A DNA stretch of 64,000 nucleotides from CAVSJO01 sp963728445 (GTDB lineage: Bacteria; Gemmatimonadota; Gemmatimonadetes; Longimicrobiales; RSA9): NCBI GenBank assembly GCA_963728445.1, contig CAVSJO010000004.1, forward strand, positions 248,001 to 312,000, given 5' to 3'. Every line of letters begins with the position of its first letter. Position 1 is the stretch's first letter. The notes under the pieces are model-generated. The model saw nothing but the letters and a program-made list of their open reading frames with translations. It had not been told where the DNA came from and did no database searches. The position numbers were made by a program, and so were the translations under genes. This document shows positions 55,728-64,000 of this stretch, piece by piece.

Positions 55728-58403
55728 ATGCCCCGACCGCACCCCCACGGTTCGGCAGCCGCTCCACGGAGGATCGCACCCGTCGCTCTCCTGATCGCCG
55801 CCGGGATCACGAACCCCGCCCTGGCCCAGTCGTCAGCGGAGCCAGGGGCGGCGGCAAGCACGGCCGCAGCCGCGGCGGCGCCGGCCCGTGCGGTGGCGGC
55901 GCCGGCGTCGCCGGTACCGACCCTCGACGGGAGTCTCGACGACGCGGCGTGGGCCGCGGCCGCGCCCATCGGCGATTTCGTGCAGCGGCAGCCGGAGGAA
56001 GGGCGTCCCGCCACGCAGCGGACCGAGGTCCGCTTCCTGTACGGGCCGGACGCGCTGTGGATCGGCGCTCGCATGTACGACGACGCGCCGTCCCGCATCC
56101 AGGCTCCGGTCGCGCGGCGCGACGACGACGCCCAGGCGGACCAGATCCTCGTGTCGCTGGACACGTACAGGGACCGGCTGACGGCATACACCTTCGGCGT
56201 GACGGCCTCCGGCGTCCGGCTCGACCGCTTCCACGCGTCGGACCGGGAAGACGACGCCGACGAGGGCTGGGACCCGGTATGGGAGGCGCGCGCACGCGTC
56301 GACTCCCTGGGCTGGACGGCCGAGATGCGCATCCCGTGGTCCCAGCTCCGCTTCACGGACGCCGCCGCGCAGGTGTGGGGCGTGGACGTGAAACGCTGGA
56401 TTCCCGCCCGCAACGAGTGGGACTACTGGGTCCTCGTGCCGACGGACGAGATCGGCTGGGCGTCCCGCTTCGGCACGCTCGAGGGGATCCGCGACATCGA
56501 CTCCGGCCGGCGCGTCGAATTCCTCCCGTACGCCGCCGCCGAGGCAACCTTCCGTGACGACGCCGACCCCGCCGACCCGTTCCATGGACCCCGGAACGCC
56601 ACCGCCCGCGTGGGCGCCGACGTGAAGATGGGGCTGGGACCGAGTCTGACGCTGCAGGGGACCGTCAATCCGGACTTCGGCCAGGTCGAGGCAGACCCGG
56701 CCGTGGTGAACCTGTCGGCGTACGAGGTCCAGTTCGACGAGAAGCGGCCGTTCTTCACCGAAGGCGCCGACGTCTTCGACGTGCCCGGCCCGGCGTACTT
56801 TTACTCCAGACGCATCGGCGCGCCGCCGCCGGGCAGGATCGCCGCGGACTACGTCGATCGACCGGCCACGAGCACCATCCTGGGTTCGGCGAAGGTCACG
56901 GGACGCATCGATCCGCGGACCGGGGTCGGCGCTCTGGCCGCCGTCACGGCCGAGGAGGACGCGCGCTACGTGGATTCCACGGGCGACGTCGCCTCCGCGA
57001 TCGTCGCCCCGCGAACCCTCTACGGAGTCGGCCGGATCCGGCGACAGCTCGGGGCCTCCGGCTCTACGGCCGGCGTGATCCTCAGCGCCATGCACCGCTC
57101 CATGGCGACCGGCTCACCCCTCGCGGCACAGCTCGACCGCGACGCCGTGGCGGGCGGCGTCGACGGAACGCTCCGCGTCGGCGGGGGGGCCTGGGTGCTG
57201 GGCGGGAACGTCGGCTTCAGCACCGTAGCCGGCGACAGCGCGGCGATGCTGCGCCGCCAGCTTTCCAGCGCGCGCTACTGGCAGCGCCCGGACGCGAGCT
57301 ATCTGTCCGTCGATCCGGCCCGGACCCGCATGTCGGGACTGACCGGCGGCGCCTTCGTGCAGAAGAACAACGGCCACTGGATCGGCTCGGCGCAGGTCTC
57401 GACCGCGACCCCGGGGTTCGAGATCAACGACGTCGGCATCCTCTCGAACGCCGACGTCATCGACGCGAACGCCCGCTTCGGCTACCAGCAGACACGCCCG
57501 GGCCCCTTTCTGCGGACCTGGCAGGTGACGGCGTCGAAGGAGGAAGGCTGGAACTACGGCGGAGTCCACACCTGGAACTCGGTTCGCAGCGACGCCGCCC
57601 TCACCTTCCCCAACTTCTGGCGTCTCGACATGACTGGCTGGGTCGACATGCGTCACGACGATCCATGGGCGACGCGGGGCGGACCCATCCTCCAGATCGG
57701 TCAGGCGTGGGTCACCATCGCCCGGCTGGGCAGCAACCCGGCTTCGCCCACGTCCTGGTACGGCCGCGCCTACTACGGCGAGAGCGAGACGGGCGAGCTC
57801 ACGTACCGCCTGAGCGGCTCGCTGGGGGTGCGCCCGGGGCCGCGCTGGCAGCTCTCCGTCACCCCGAACTATCTCTTCTCCCGCAGCCCGCGGCAGTACC
57901 TGGCGACGCTGCCCGGCGGCCCCGCGGCGACTTTCGGGCAGCGCTACGTCTTCGGCTTCATCGACCAGACCGAGGTCTCCGCCACCCTCCGCCTCACCCT
58001 CGCCTTCACCCCCGACCTCACCCTCCAGATCTACGCAGAACCGTTCGCGGGCGCCGGGCGCGCGTACCGGCCCGGGGAGCTGACCACCGCCGGCGGCCGC
58101 GGACTCCGCTTCTACGGCCAGGCGCCCGGCACCAGCGTGCGACGCTCAGGCTCCGACTTCGTCGTCACCGACGGCGCCGAGACCTTCGACGTCCCGGCCC
58201 CGGACTACACGCTCCGCTCCCTGCGCAGCAACGCAGTGCTGCGCTGGGAATGGCGACCGGGCAGCACCCTCTACCTGGTGTGGCAGGAGGACCGGCACGC
58301 GTTCGGGGACGTCGGACGACGGGCGGACTTCGCGGACTTTTTCCGGACCTTTGGGACGACGGGGGATCACCGGGTGGCGGTGAAGGTGAATTATTTCATG
58401 TGA
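55728..58403 (+). CDS. DUF5916 outer-membrane protein with CBM9-like N-terminal domain
   Basis: 891 residues. A signal peptide ends near PALAQS (34), and an Ala-rich linker follows. A CBM9-like fold (about 62-230) contains PTLDGSLDDAAWAAAAPIGD, VRFLYGPDALWIGARMYDD and GWTAEMRIPWSQLRF. The DUF5916 part (about 240-891) contains VNPDFGQVEADPAVVNLSAY and FDEKRPFFTEGADVF, then a predicted barrel ending VAVKVNYFM. The function of this family is not established; binding of surface polysaccharide is a guess. The start is 6 bases after the M56 gene, which suggests cotranscription and control by the BlaI-type repressor. Confidence 0.85.
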   Translation: MPRPHPHGSAAAPRRIAPVALLIAAGITNPALAQSSAEPGAAASTAAAAAAPARAVAAPASPVPTLDGSLDDAAWAAAAPIGDFVQRQPEEGRPATQRTEVRFLYGPDALWIGARMYDDAPSRIQAPVARRDDDAQADQILVSLDTYRDRLTAYTFGVTASGVRLDRFHASDREDDADEGWDPVWEARARVDSLGWTAEMRIPWSQLRFTDAAAQVWGVDVKRWIPARNEWDYWVLVPTDEIGWASRFGTLEGIRDIDSGRRVEFLPYAAAEATFRDDADPADPFHGPRNATARVGADVKMGLGPSLTLQGTVNPDFGQVEADPAVVNLSAYEVQFDEKRPFFTEGADVFDVPGPAYFYSRRIGAPPPGRIAADYVDRPATSTILGSAKVTGRIDPRTGVGALAAVTAEEDARYVDSTGDVASAIVAPRTLYGVGRIRRQLGASGSTAGVILSAMHRSMATGSPLAAQLDRDAVAGGVDGTLRVGGGAWVLGGNVGFSTVAGDSAAMLRRQLSSARYWQRPDASYLSVDPARTRMSGLTGGAFVQKNNGHWIGSAQVSTATPGFEINDVGILSNADVIDANARFGYQQTRPGPFLRTWQVTASKEEGWNYGGVHTWNSVRSDAALTFPNFWRLDMTGWVDMRHDDPWATRGGPILQIGQAWVTIARLGSNPASPTSWYGRAYYGESETGELTYRLSGSLGVRPGPRWQLSVTPNYLFSRSPRQYLATLPGGPAATFGQRYVFGFIDQTEVSATLRLTLAFTPDLTLQIYAEPFAGAGRAYRPGELTTAGGRGLRFYGQAPGTSVRRSGSDFVVTDGAETFDVPAPDYTLRSLRSNAVLRWEWRPGSTLYLVWQEDRHAFGDVGRRADFADFFRTFGTTGDHRVAVKVNYFM

Positions 58404-58433
58404 CGGGGGCTTTGGTTGGGAGAGGTCCGGAAC

Positions 58434-58602
58434 GGCGGGCGAGGACTGCGGGCGAGTGCTGCGGGCGAGGACGGCGGGCGAGGACGGCGGGGGGATACTG
58501 CGGGCGAGGACGGCGGGGGGATACTGCGGGCGAGGACGGCGGGCGAGGACGGCGGGGGGATACTGCGGGCGAGGACGGCGGGCGAGGACGGCGGGTGAGG
58601 CC
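58434..58602. repeat. Tandem array of thirteen 13-bp units
   Basis: Exactly 13 units of 13 bases. The main types are GGCGGGCGAGGAC and TGCGGGCGAGGAC, with three copies of the variant GGCGGGGGGATAC (58486, 58512 and 58551). It lies 30 bases after the DUF5916 gene and ends 26 bases before the methyltransferase gene. Open frames across it are repeat artefacts. Confidence 0.9.
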
Positions 58603-58628
58603 GGCACGGGGGGTGCGCTTGGGGGGGC

Positions 58629-59606
58629 ATGCGCTATCGACTGCTTCCCTGCCCCGTCTGCGCGGAAGCGGATACCGAGCTCGTGGCCGATCGGGACGCG
58701 CTGCGGCGGGAGATGGAGGAGCTGTGGAGTTTCCACCTTCGTCGACTGCGAACCGGCGTCCCGGTCCGGGAACTGTACGACCGGGCCGTGTTCTCACAGC
58801 CTCCGGCTCTCGGCATCGTCCGCTGCACCGCCTGCGGGACGCTTCGGCGCAGCCCTGCGGAGTCTGCCGGGGACCTGGTTCACACCTATGCGGCGGAGCG
58901 CGTGGATGCGGAGCGGCTGGACGGGCTGCGGGACTCGCAGCGGAAGTTCCACGAAGCGGCCGAGGTCCGACTGCGCGCCGCCCTCGGCGGCTGCGGAACG
59001 GGTCTCGAGGTAGGCAGCTACGCCGGCGGCTTTCTCGACGTGGCGCGGGAGCGGGGCTGGCGCTTCCGTGGAGTCGACGTGAACGACGCGGTGAACGAGA
59101 CCGTGCGGGCGCGGGGCCACGACGTGGTCACCGGAGACCTGGCCGCGGCTACGCGGGACGTCCCGGATCACGGGCTCGACACGGTCGCCATCTGGAACTG
59201 CTTTGACCAGCTCGCGGCGCCGGAACAGACGCTTCTCGACGTCGCCCGCGTCCTGCGGCCCGGCGGCGTCGTGGTCGTGCGCGTTCCGAACGGCGCATTC
59301 TACCACGCGCTTCGAGGCGACGGCCGCGATCTCGCCGCCTGGCCCCGCCGCGCGATTCTCGCGCGCAACAACCTCCTCGCCTTCCCCTATCGCCACGGCT
59401 TCACGCCGTCGTCCGTCGAGCGACTACTTTCTGCCGCAGGCTTCGACATCGTCCGACGTCGGGGCGACACGCTCGTCGCCACGACGGGCCCGTGGTCGCG
59501 CCCATGGGCCCGCTGGGAGGAGCGCATCCTTCGTGGCCTGACCTGCCCCCTCGCCGTCGCCCGCTTCGCCCCCTGGATCGAAGCGTACGGTCGTCGAGTG
59601 CGCTGA
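58629..59606 (+). CDS. Class I SAM-dependent methyltransferase with N-terminal zinc ribbon
   Basis: 325 residues. C8-x2-C11 (LPCPVCAEAD) and C66-x2-C69 (VRCTACGTLRR) form a split zinc-ribbon-like site. The Methyltransf_23-type core starts about 125: TGLEVGSYAGGFLDVARERG, FRGVDVNDAV, LDTVAIWNCFDQLAAPEQTL and VLRPGGVVVVRVPNG. Related proteins methylate sugars or other small molecules in surface polysaccharide or natural-product pathways; no such cluster is adjacent. Related repeat arrays flank it on both sides in opposite orientation. Start ATG 58629. Confidence 0.8.
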   Translation: MRYRLLPCPVCAEADTELVADRDALRREMEELWSFHLRRLRTGVPVRELYDRAVFSQPPALGIVRCTACGTLRRSPAESAGDLVHTYAAERVDAERLDGLRDSQRKFHEAAEVRLRAALGGCGTGLEVGSYAGGFLDVARERGWRFRGVDVNDAVNETVRARGHDVVTGDLAAATRDVPDHGLDTVAIWNCFDQLAAPEQTLLDVARVLRPGGVVVVRVPNGAFYHALRGDGRDLAAWPRRAILARNNLLAFPYRHGFTPSSVERLLSAAGFDIVRRRGDTLVATTGPWSRPWARWEERILRGLTCPLAVARFAPWIEAYGRRVR

Positions 59607-59631
59607 CGCCCCCCTCCCGCTCCCCCCCGCG

Positions 59632-59755
59632 GTACCCCGCCCGCAGCACCCCCGCCCGCAGCACCCGCCGCCCGCCTCACCCACCCCGCAGTACCCCGCC
59701 CGCCGTCCATCGCCCGCAGCACCCGCCCGCCGTACCCCGCCCGCAGTCCCTCCCG
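59632..59755. repeat. Degenerate repeat array, inverted relative to the one at 58434
   Basis: About nine units of 12-16 bases, such as GTACCCCGCCCGCA, GTACCCCGCCCGCC, GCACCCGCCCGCC and GTCCATCGCCCGCA. The last is close to the reverse complement (GTCCTCGCCCGCA) of the unit in the array upstream of the methyltransferase gene. It begins 26 bases after that gene and ends 25 bases before the GH20 stop. Confidence 0.75.
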
Positions 59756-59780
59756 CACTCCCAACCGGTGCCCCCGCCGT

Positions 59781-61937
59781 TCAAGGTATTCCGATGCTCT
59801 CCCCCGACGGCAGCGTCCGCGACCGGTACCACTCCTGCCGGGCGGCCTCGAAGCGGTCGATACGCTCCAGCCAGCGCTGCGTGGCGAGGTCGTAGCGGGC
59901 GAGGACGTTGTGGAGCCAGTAGGGCCGGTTCTCCCGCAGCCAGGCGGCCTCATACTCGTCCCGCAGCAGCGAGTAGCCGTCCCGCACGTCCTGCATCTTG
60001 CCGTTGATGCCCGAGATGTCGCCGAGGTAACGCGCGGCGCCGGAGCGATTCCCCGCCGCCAGCGAGTCGAGGGCCGCGGCGTAGTCGGTCACGATCTCAT
60101 CGGCGAGCTGGAACTTCATGCCGATGAAGTCGACGCGGCGGGCCCCGAGCTCAAGCGCGTCGATGGCGTCCGTTTCCCGGAGCCGCGGCTCGTGGCGGGC
60201 GCGATCCACGTCGACCAGGGCCCGCTCGGCGAGCAGCCGCAGGGAGTCGGCAACGGGCAGGATGCGCTCGGTGACGCGCCGACCGTCCTCGCTCCACGGA
60301 TCGAGCCAGAAGAGGTAGTCGCTGGCGTCGCCGACGTGGGCGTCGAGCAGCAGTCGGTGAGCGGCCTTCAGGCGGAGCTGCGCCGAGTCGATGGCGCCGG
60401 TCGCGTCCCCGTGGAACACCCGCCCGTACGCGTGCTGGAACGCGACGGTATCCGCCACACCCGGCTGCCACGCGGCGGCGGCGCCGAACAGCACGGCGTA
60501 CCACGTCCCGTTGAAGAGCGCCTCGCCGTCGTCGTCCCACGTGGTGTTCAGCAGGCCGACGGAGCCGAGTCGCTGGGCGTCCCGGGCAAAGCCCTGGATG
60601 TTCGGCAGCGCCACGGCGAAGTCGGGCCAGACGCGGTTCCAGTCGCTCACGCCCGGCGCGGCCCACGTCTCCAGCCCCGCGTTCCGGAACGGTTCGATGT
60701 AGCGGTCGTAGGAGTCGGCCGTGCCGTAGGCCCACGGCACGGCGATCAGGTCCGCCGGCAGCGTGCCGACCAGGTCCGGCTCGTTCATGGCGACGTCGCC
60801 CCAGAACAGCAGGCGCTTGCCGAGGGGTCGGAGCCGGTCCGCGATCCGCTTCAGGAAGCCGAGGTAGACGGGGCCGAGGCCCTGCTCCTCGACGGCCTCC
60901 CGCGTGCGGCCCCGGCCGAGCTCGAACGTCTCGTCGGCTCCGATGTGCATGAACGGACCGGGAAACATCGAGTCGATGTACGTGAACATGTCGGCGATGA
61001 GGGCGATCGAGCCGCTGTCGCCGGGGGCCAGGACGTGGCCGTGGGGCGTCTCGCCGAGGGGCGCGTACAGCTCGTTCGTGAGGACGTGGTGGAGATGCCC
61101 GAACGCCTCCTGCTCCGGCACGACGGTGACGTGGTAGCGCTTCGCGTAGGCGACGAGCTCCTTCACCTGCGCGGGCGTCATTGCGCCGCCGGGCGGCGCG
61201 ATGACCGGATGCGACGGGTACTCCAGCGTGTGCTCGAAGTAGGGTGAGTACACGTTCATCTTGTACGCCGCGAACGTGCGGATCTGCTTCTTCTGGAAGT
61301 CCAGCGTCGGCACGGGTCCGCGGGACAGGTCGTCGTGCAGGCCGCGCCAGCGCATGGCCGGCCAGTCGCGGACGCGGGCGCCGTGGAGAACGGCGGCGTC
61401 GCCGGATCCCGTCACGAGCTGCTTCAGCGTCTGCACGCCGTAGAAGACGCCCGCCGCGGTGGCCGCCACCACGTCGGCGCGGCCGCGCTCCGCGACCAGC
61501 ACGTAGCCCTCGTCGGTCATCGGCGCCGTGAACGCGAGCCCGGCCCTGCGCAGGACCTCGCGCCCCGCCGGTGCGTCCGCGCGGTGCACGGCGACCCGCA
61601 CCGCCCCCGGCATCGCCCGCGTCGAGACGCGGATGCCCCGCTCCCGCAGCGCCGCCTGGAGGTCGTCCAGGGCGAACTCGTCCTCGGGCGCGGCCGGCGC
61701 GACCACGTGCACGCCGCTCCGCAGCGGCATGGCGGCGAGGGGCGTCAGCTCGCGTGGGCGGGGCACGAGATCGAGAGCGGCCGGCGCAGCGGCTTCCGGG
61801 CCTCCCGCCTGGGCGGACCTTCCCGCCCGGGCGGACCTTCCCGCCTGGGCGGCGGCGGGAGCGGCGCAGGCGCCCGTCAGCAGAAGGCCGAGGAACAGCC
61901 GGGACAGCGTCGTCGGGGTCGTTCGGATTCTGGTCAT
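59781..61937 (-). CDS. GH20 beta-N-acetylhexosaminidase, secreted
   Basis: 718 residues. The signal peptide contains LFLGLLLTGACAAPAAAQ; CAAPAA could also be a lipobox. A GH20b-like N-terminal domain (about 55-165) begins LVPRPRELTPLAAMPL. The (beta/alpha)8 catalytic domain (about 190-520) includes DWPAMRWRGLHDDLSRG, KMNVYSPYFEHTLEYPSH and VPEQEAFGHLHH. MHIGADETFELG holds the catalytic pair D335-E336. A helical C-terminal region follows. It should remove terminal GlcNAc or GalNAc from glycans, chitin or cell-wall fragments. Start ATG 61937, divergent from the D-aminoacylase. Confidence 0.88.
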   Translation of the reverse strand: MTRIRTTPTTLSRLFLGLLLTGACAAPAAAQAGRSARAGRSAQAGGPEAAAPAALDLVPRPRELTPLAAMPLRSGVHVVAPAAPEDEFALDDLQAALRERGIRVSTRAMPGAVRVAVHRADAPAGREVLRRAGLAFTAPMTDEGYVLVAERGRADVVAATAAGVFYGVQTLKQLVTGSGDAAVLHGARVRDWPAMRWRGLHDDLSRGPVPTLDFQKKQIRTFAAYKMNVYSPYFEHTLEYPSHPVIAPPGGAMTPAQVKELVAYAKRYHVTVVPEQEAFGHLHHVLTNELYAPLGETPHGHVLAPGDSGSIALIADMFTYIDSMFPGPFMHIGADETFELGRGRTREAVEEQGLGPVYLGFLKRIADRLRPLGKRLLFWGDVAMNEPDLVGTLPADLIAVPWAYGTADSYDRYIEPFRNAGLETWAAPGVSDWNRVWPDFAVALPNIQGFARDAQRLGSVGLLNTTWDDDGEALFNGTWYAVLFGAAAAWQPGVADTVAFQHAYGRVFHGDATGAIDSAQLRLKAAHRLLLDAHVGDASDYLFWLDPWSEDGRRVTERILPVADSLRLLAERALVDVDRARHEPRLRETDAIDALELGARRVDFIGMKFQLADEIVTDYAAALDSLAAGNRSGAARYLGDISGINGKMQDVRDGYSLLRDEYEAAWLRENRPYWLHNVLARYDLATQRWLERIDRFEAARQEWYRSRTLPSGESIGIP
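61803..61852. repeat. 18-bp tandem repeat in the GH20 linker
   Basis: TCCCGCCTGGGCGGACCT at 61803 recurs with one change at 61821 and in part at 61839. It encodes AGRSAR/AGRSAQ-type hexapeptides just after the signal peptide. Being in frame, it changes only linker length. Confidence 0.7.
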
Positions 61938-62123
61938 CCGTCGAACTTGGGGACATGATTCCCGCTGTCAACGATCGATCGATTCGGGTGGCCGGCCGGG
62001 GGCCGATGCCCCGCCCGCTTTGCCGCGGCGCGGCGTCCGCGTGGCGCCGAGGTGGGCGAATCCCTATCCTGCGTTGATCTTCGCCGTCCTCATCACCACC
62101 ACGACCTCCGAAGCCAGACCGAA
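61938..62123. other. Divergent intergenic region GH20 / D-aminoacylase
   Basis: 186 bases. It contains CGATCGATCGAT (near 61973-61984), a small self-complementary repeat, and TATCCT near 62065 as a possible plus-strand -10 without a matching -35. No operator was recognised. Confidence 0.4.
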
Positions 62124-63824
62124 ATGGATCGACGCACGTTCGTTCGCACGTCCGCCGCGGCCGCCGCCGGCTCCGCCGCAGCGGGGGCCTTCTCTCTCGG
62201 CCCCCTGGCCTCGCCGCTTCGGGCGTGGCCGCCTGGAAAGGGAGCGGACCTGGTCCTCCGCGGTGCCACCGTGTTCGACGGCACCGGCGCGCCCGGACGG
62301 GCGCTGGACGTCGCCGTGACCGGCGATCGCATCACGGCCGTGGGGCCGCGGCTGCCTTCCGGGACCGAGGAGATGGACCTCCGCGGGCTCGCGCTGGCCC
62401 CGGGCTTCATCGACATCCACTCCCACGCGGACATGAACCTGTTCGTGGAGCCGAAGGCGGAGAGCCGCATCCGGCAGGGCGTCACCCTGGAGGTCGTGGG
62501 CCAGGACGGGAGCTCGGTCGGGCCGTGGACCGAGGAGGAGTTCCAGGCCACACGCGAGCGATTCCGTGAGCGCTTCGGCGTCACCATCGATTTTCGCGAT
62601 CCCCCCGGGTTCCTGGCCGCCATCGACCGGCTGCGGCCGGCGGTCAACGTCGCGAGCATGATCGGCAACGGCAGCGTCCGTGGCGTGGCCGTGGGGGAGG
62701 ACGACCGGCCCGCGACGGAGGCCGAGCTCGTGCGCATGAAGGAGGAGGTGCGCCGGGCGATGAATGGCGGCTGCGTCGGCCTCTCCAGCGGTCTGGAGTA
62801 CACGCCGTCCGGCTTCGCGGACACGGCGGAGCTCGCCGCCCTCGCGTCCGTTCTGAAAGGGACCGGCTACCGATACGCGACCCACATGCGCAACGAGGAC
62901 GACCGGCTGCTCGGGGCCATCGAGGAGGCGGTCCTCGTGGGGAAGCTGGGCGGCGTGCCGGTGGAGATCTCCCACCTGAAGGCGCAGGGGCGGCGCAACT
63001 TCTGGAAGGAGGACGTGGCCCTGGACCTCTTCGAGAAGGCGCGGGCAGACGGCGTCGACGTCGCCTTCGACGTCTACCCGTACACGGCGTACCAGACCGG
63101 CCTGTCGAACCTGTTCCCCACCTCGATGCGGGCGGGCGGAACGGACGCGTTCCTGGCGCGGCTGCGCGACCCGTCCACAGCCGAGGCGCTGGAGACCGCG
63201 TGCCGCGCCAAGGTCGCGCTGCTGGGCGACTGGAACGCCGTGCAGATCACGTCGGCAGGGGACGCGACCTGGGCGAGCGGGAAGCGCGTCGGCAACCTCG
63301 CCCGGGAGCGGGGCAAGGATCCGTACGCTCTGGTGGTCGAGCTGCTGGAGGCGAGCCACGGCGGCGCCGGGATGATCGGGCACGCAATGGGGGAGGAGAA
63401 CGTCGAGCGGCTCGTCGCCCACCCCCTCGGCGCCATCTGCTCCGACGGCGGCGCCTACGCGCCCTACGGCCCGCTCAGCGGCGGATCACCCCACCCACGC
63501 TCGTACGGCACGTTCCCGCGCGTCCTCGGCCTGTACGTCCGGGAGAAGAACGCGTTGTCGCTGGAGACGGCGATCCACAAGTGCACGGGCGAGCCCGCCC
63601 GGCGGCTGCAGTTGCAGGACCGGGGCCGCATCGCAGTGGGCGCCTGCGCGGACCTCGTCGCCTTCGATCCGGCCACCGTTGCCGATCGCGCAACCTATGA
63701 GGACCCGCACCAGTACCCCGTCGGCATCCCGGTCGTGATCGTGAACGGCGTTGTGACGCTCCGCGACGGCGAGCACACGGGTCGACTCGGCGGCCGCGCG
63801 GTACGCGGCACCGCCCGCGCGTGA
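62124..63824 (+). CDS. N-acyl-D-amino-acid deacylase family amidohydrolase, Tat-exported
   Basis: 566 residues. A twin-arginine signal (MDRRTFVRTSAAAAAGSAAA) precedes the amidohydrolase. VLRGATVFDGTGAPGRALDV opens the beta-sandwich. Metal ligands: H99-x-H101-x-D103 in FIDIHSHADM and the His in VEISHLKAQG. Further family motifs are GLSSGLEYTPSGFADT, TGYRYATHMRNEDD, AFDVYPYTAYQTG and ICSDGGAYAPYG. It probably releases acyl groups from D-amino acids or dipeptides in the periplasm. ATG 62124 is the first start that gives the Tat motif at the N-terminus. It is divergent from GH20. Confidence 0.88.
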   Translation: MDRRTFVRTSAAAAAGSAAAGAFSLGPLASPLRAWPPGKGADLVLRGATVFDGTGAPGRALDVAVTGDRITAVGPRLPSGTEEMDLRGLALAPGFIDIHSHADMNLFVEPKAESRIRQGVTLEVVGQDGSSVGPWTEEEFQATRERFRERFGVTIDFRDPPGFLAAIDRLRPAVNVASMIGNGSVRGVAVGEDDRPATEAELVRMKEEVRRAMNGGCVGLSSGLEYTPSGFADTAELAALASVLKGTGYRYATHMRNEDDRLLGAIEEAVLVGKLGGVPVEISHLKAQGRRNFWKEDVALDLFEKARADGVDVAFDVYPYTAYQTGLSNLFPTSMRAGGTDAFLARLRDPSTAEALETACRAKVALLGDWNAVQITSAGDATWASGKRVGNLARERGKDPYALVVELLEASHGGAGMIGHAMGEENVERLVAHPLGAICSDGGAYAPYGPLSGGSPHPRSYGTFPRVLGLYVREKNALSLETAIHKCTGEPARRLQLQDRGRIAVGACADLVAFDPATVADRATYEDPHQYPVGIPVVIVNGVVTLRDGEHTGRLGGRAVRGTARA

Positions 63825-63882
63825 GGTCGCACGGCGACCGAACAATCCCCCCTGGGCGACGCGGAGATTCGGCTTCGGCGGG

Positions 63883-64000
63883 CTAGTTCAGGTCCCGTGA
63901 CAGGATCAGCTTCAGGGTGGTGTTGTCGGACCCGTCCGTGAGCCCGAAGCCGGCACCCACCTCGACGTCCAGGAACGGCGCGGAATAGTCCAGCACCCCG
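63883..64000 (-). CDS. Outer-membrane beta-barrel protein, C-terminal 38 codons only
   Basis: Partial gene entering from the right edge. The frame reads GVLDYSAPFLDVEVGAGFGL, then TDGSDNTTLKLILSRDLN and TAG. The pattern of a penultimate strand with GxGFGLTDGSD, then a final strand LKLILSRDLN, is typical of the last hairpin of a beta-barrel. Neither family nor substrate can be told. It converges on the D-aminoacylase with 58 bases between stops. Confidence 0.55.
   Translation of the reverse strand, partial: GVLDYSAPFLDVEVGAGFGLTDGSDNTTLKLILSRDLN

Noticed and set aside
58391..58797. Open frames across the 13-bp array
   Set aside because: A 13-bp period keeps several frames open by chance; there is no start with a ribosome-binding site and no domain.

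Overview
The window is very GC-rich (by eye around 70%). Its genes are tightly packed, often start with GTG, and overlap their neighbours by 1 or 4 bases. The cell is Gram-negative: there are outer-membrane beta-barrels, lipoproteins, an Oar-like TonB-dependent receptor and a DUF5916 protein. This set, together with RqcH, pyruvate phosphate dikinase and a BlaI/M56 pair, fits Gemmatimonadota or a close relative. That placement is inference; no rRNA or tRNA gene was seen that could confirm it, and no insertion sequence or phage gene was seen.

Layout from left to right. (1) A truncated PTS IIA gene at the edge, then an outer-membrane protein and rlmN. (2) A minus-strand operon panB-panC-panD, a GlmU-like pseudoenzyme, yqeK and a LytR_C anchor protein, divergent from rqcH. 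(3) A minus-strand tryptophan operon trpC-trpF-trpB-[HEAT protein]-[HD-GYP protein]-trpA, divergent from lexA. A second unit, [MBL-fold hydrolase]-[ADP-forming acyl-CoA synthetase]-trpD, lies beyond lexA. (4) A plus-strand run truA-fsa-htrA-purB-purC-pssA-purS-purQ-purL-purF carries most of de novo purine synthesis. A hairpin-repeat array follows, then ppdK, an unusual 5'-nucleotidase, adenosine deaminase and a TonB-dependent receptor, closed by a strong bidirectional terminator. (5) Opposing it is an eight-gene minus-strand run alr-cdd-[lipoprotein]-[OMP]-miaB-comEC-[HExxH protein]-fbp. (6) Divergent from alr is mazG, driven by a near-consensus promoter that would give an almost leaderless message. 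A BlaI-type repressor with two 16-bp operators, an M56 peptidase with a repeat-built C-terminal domain, and a DUF5916 protein follow. (7) A methyltransferase gene sits between two related 13-bp repeat arrays in opposite orientation. It is followed by a GH20 hexosaminidase, a divergent Tat-exported D-aminoacylase and a truncated outer-membrane protein at the right edge.

How the genes work together: purB/C/S/Q/L/F make purine nucleotides, and the 5'-nucleotidase plus adenosine deaminase convert AMP to inosine. Trp and pantothenate synthesis occupy compact operons that also carry unrelated regulatory genes. LexA probably controls its own promoter through GTTC-N7-GTTC boxes that reach the trpC start. 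The least ordinary parts are the M56/BlaI unit, the two repeat-array regions, the double metallophosphatase fusion, the GlmU-like pseudoenzyme and the splitting of trpB from trpA.
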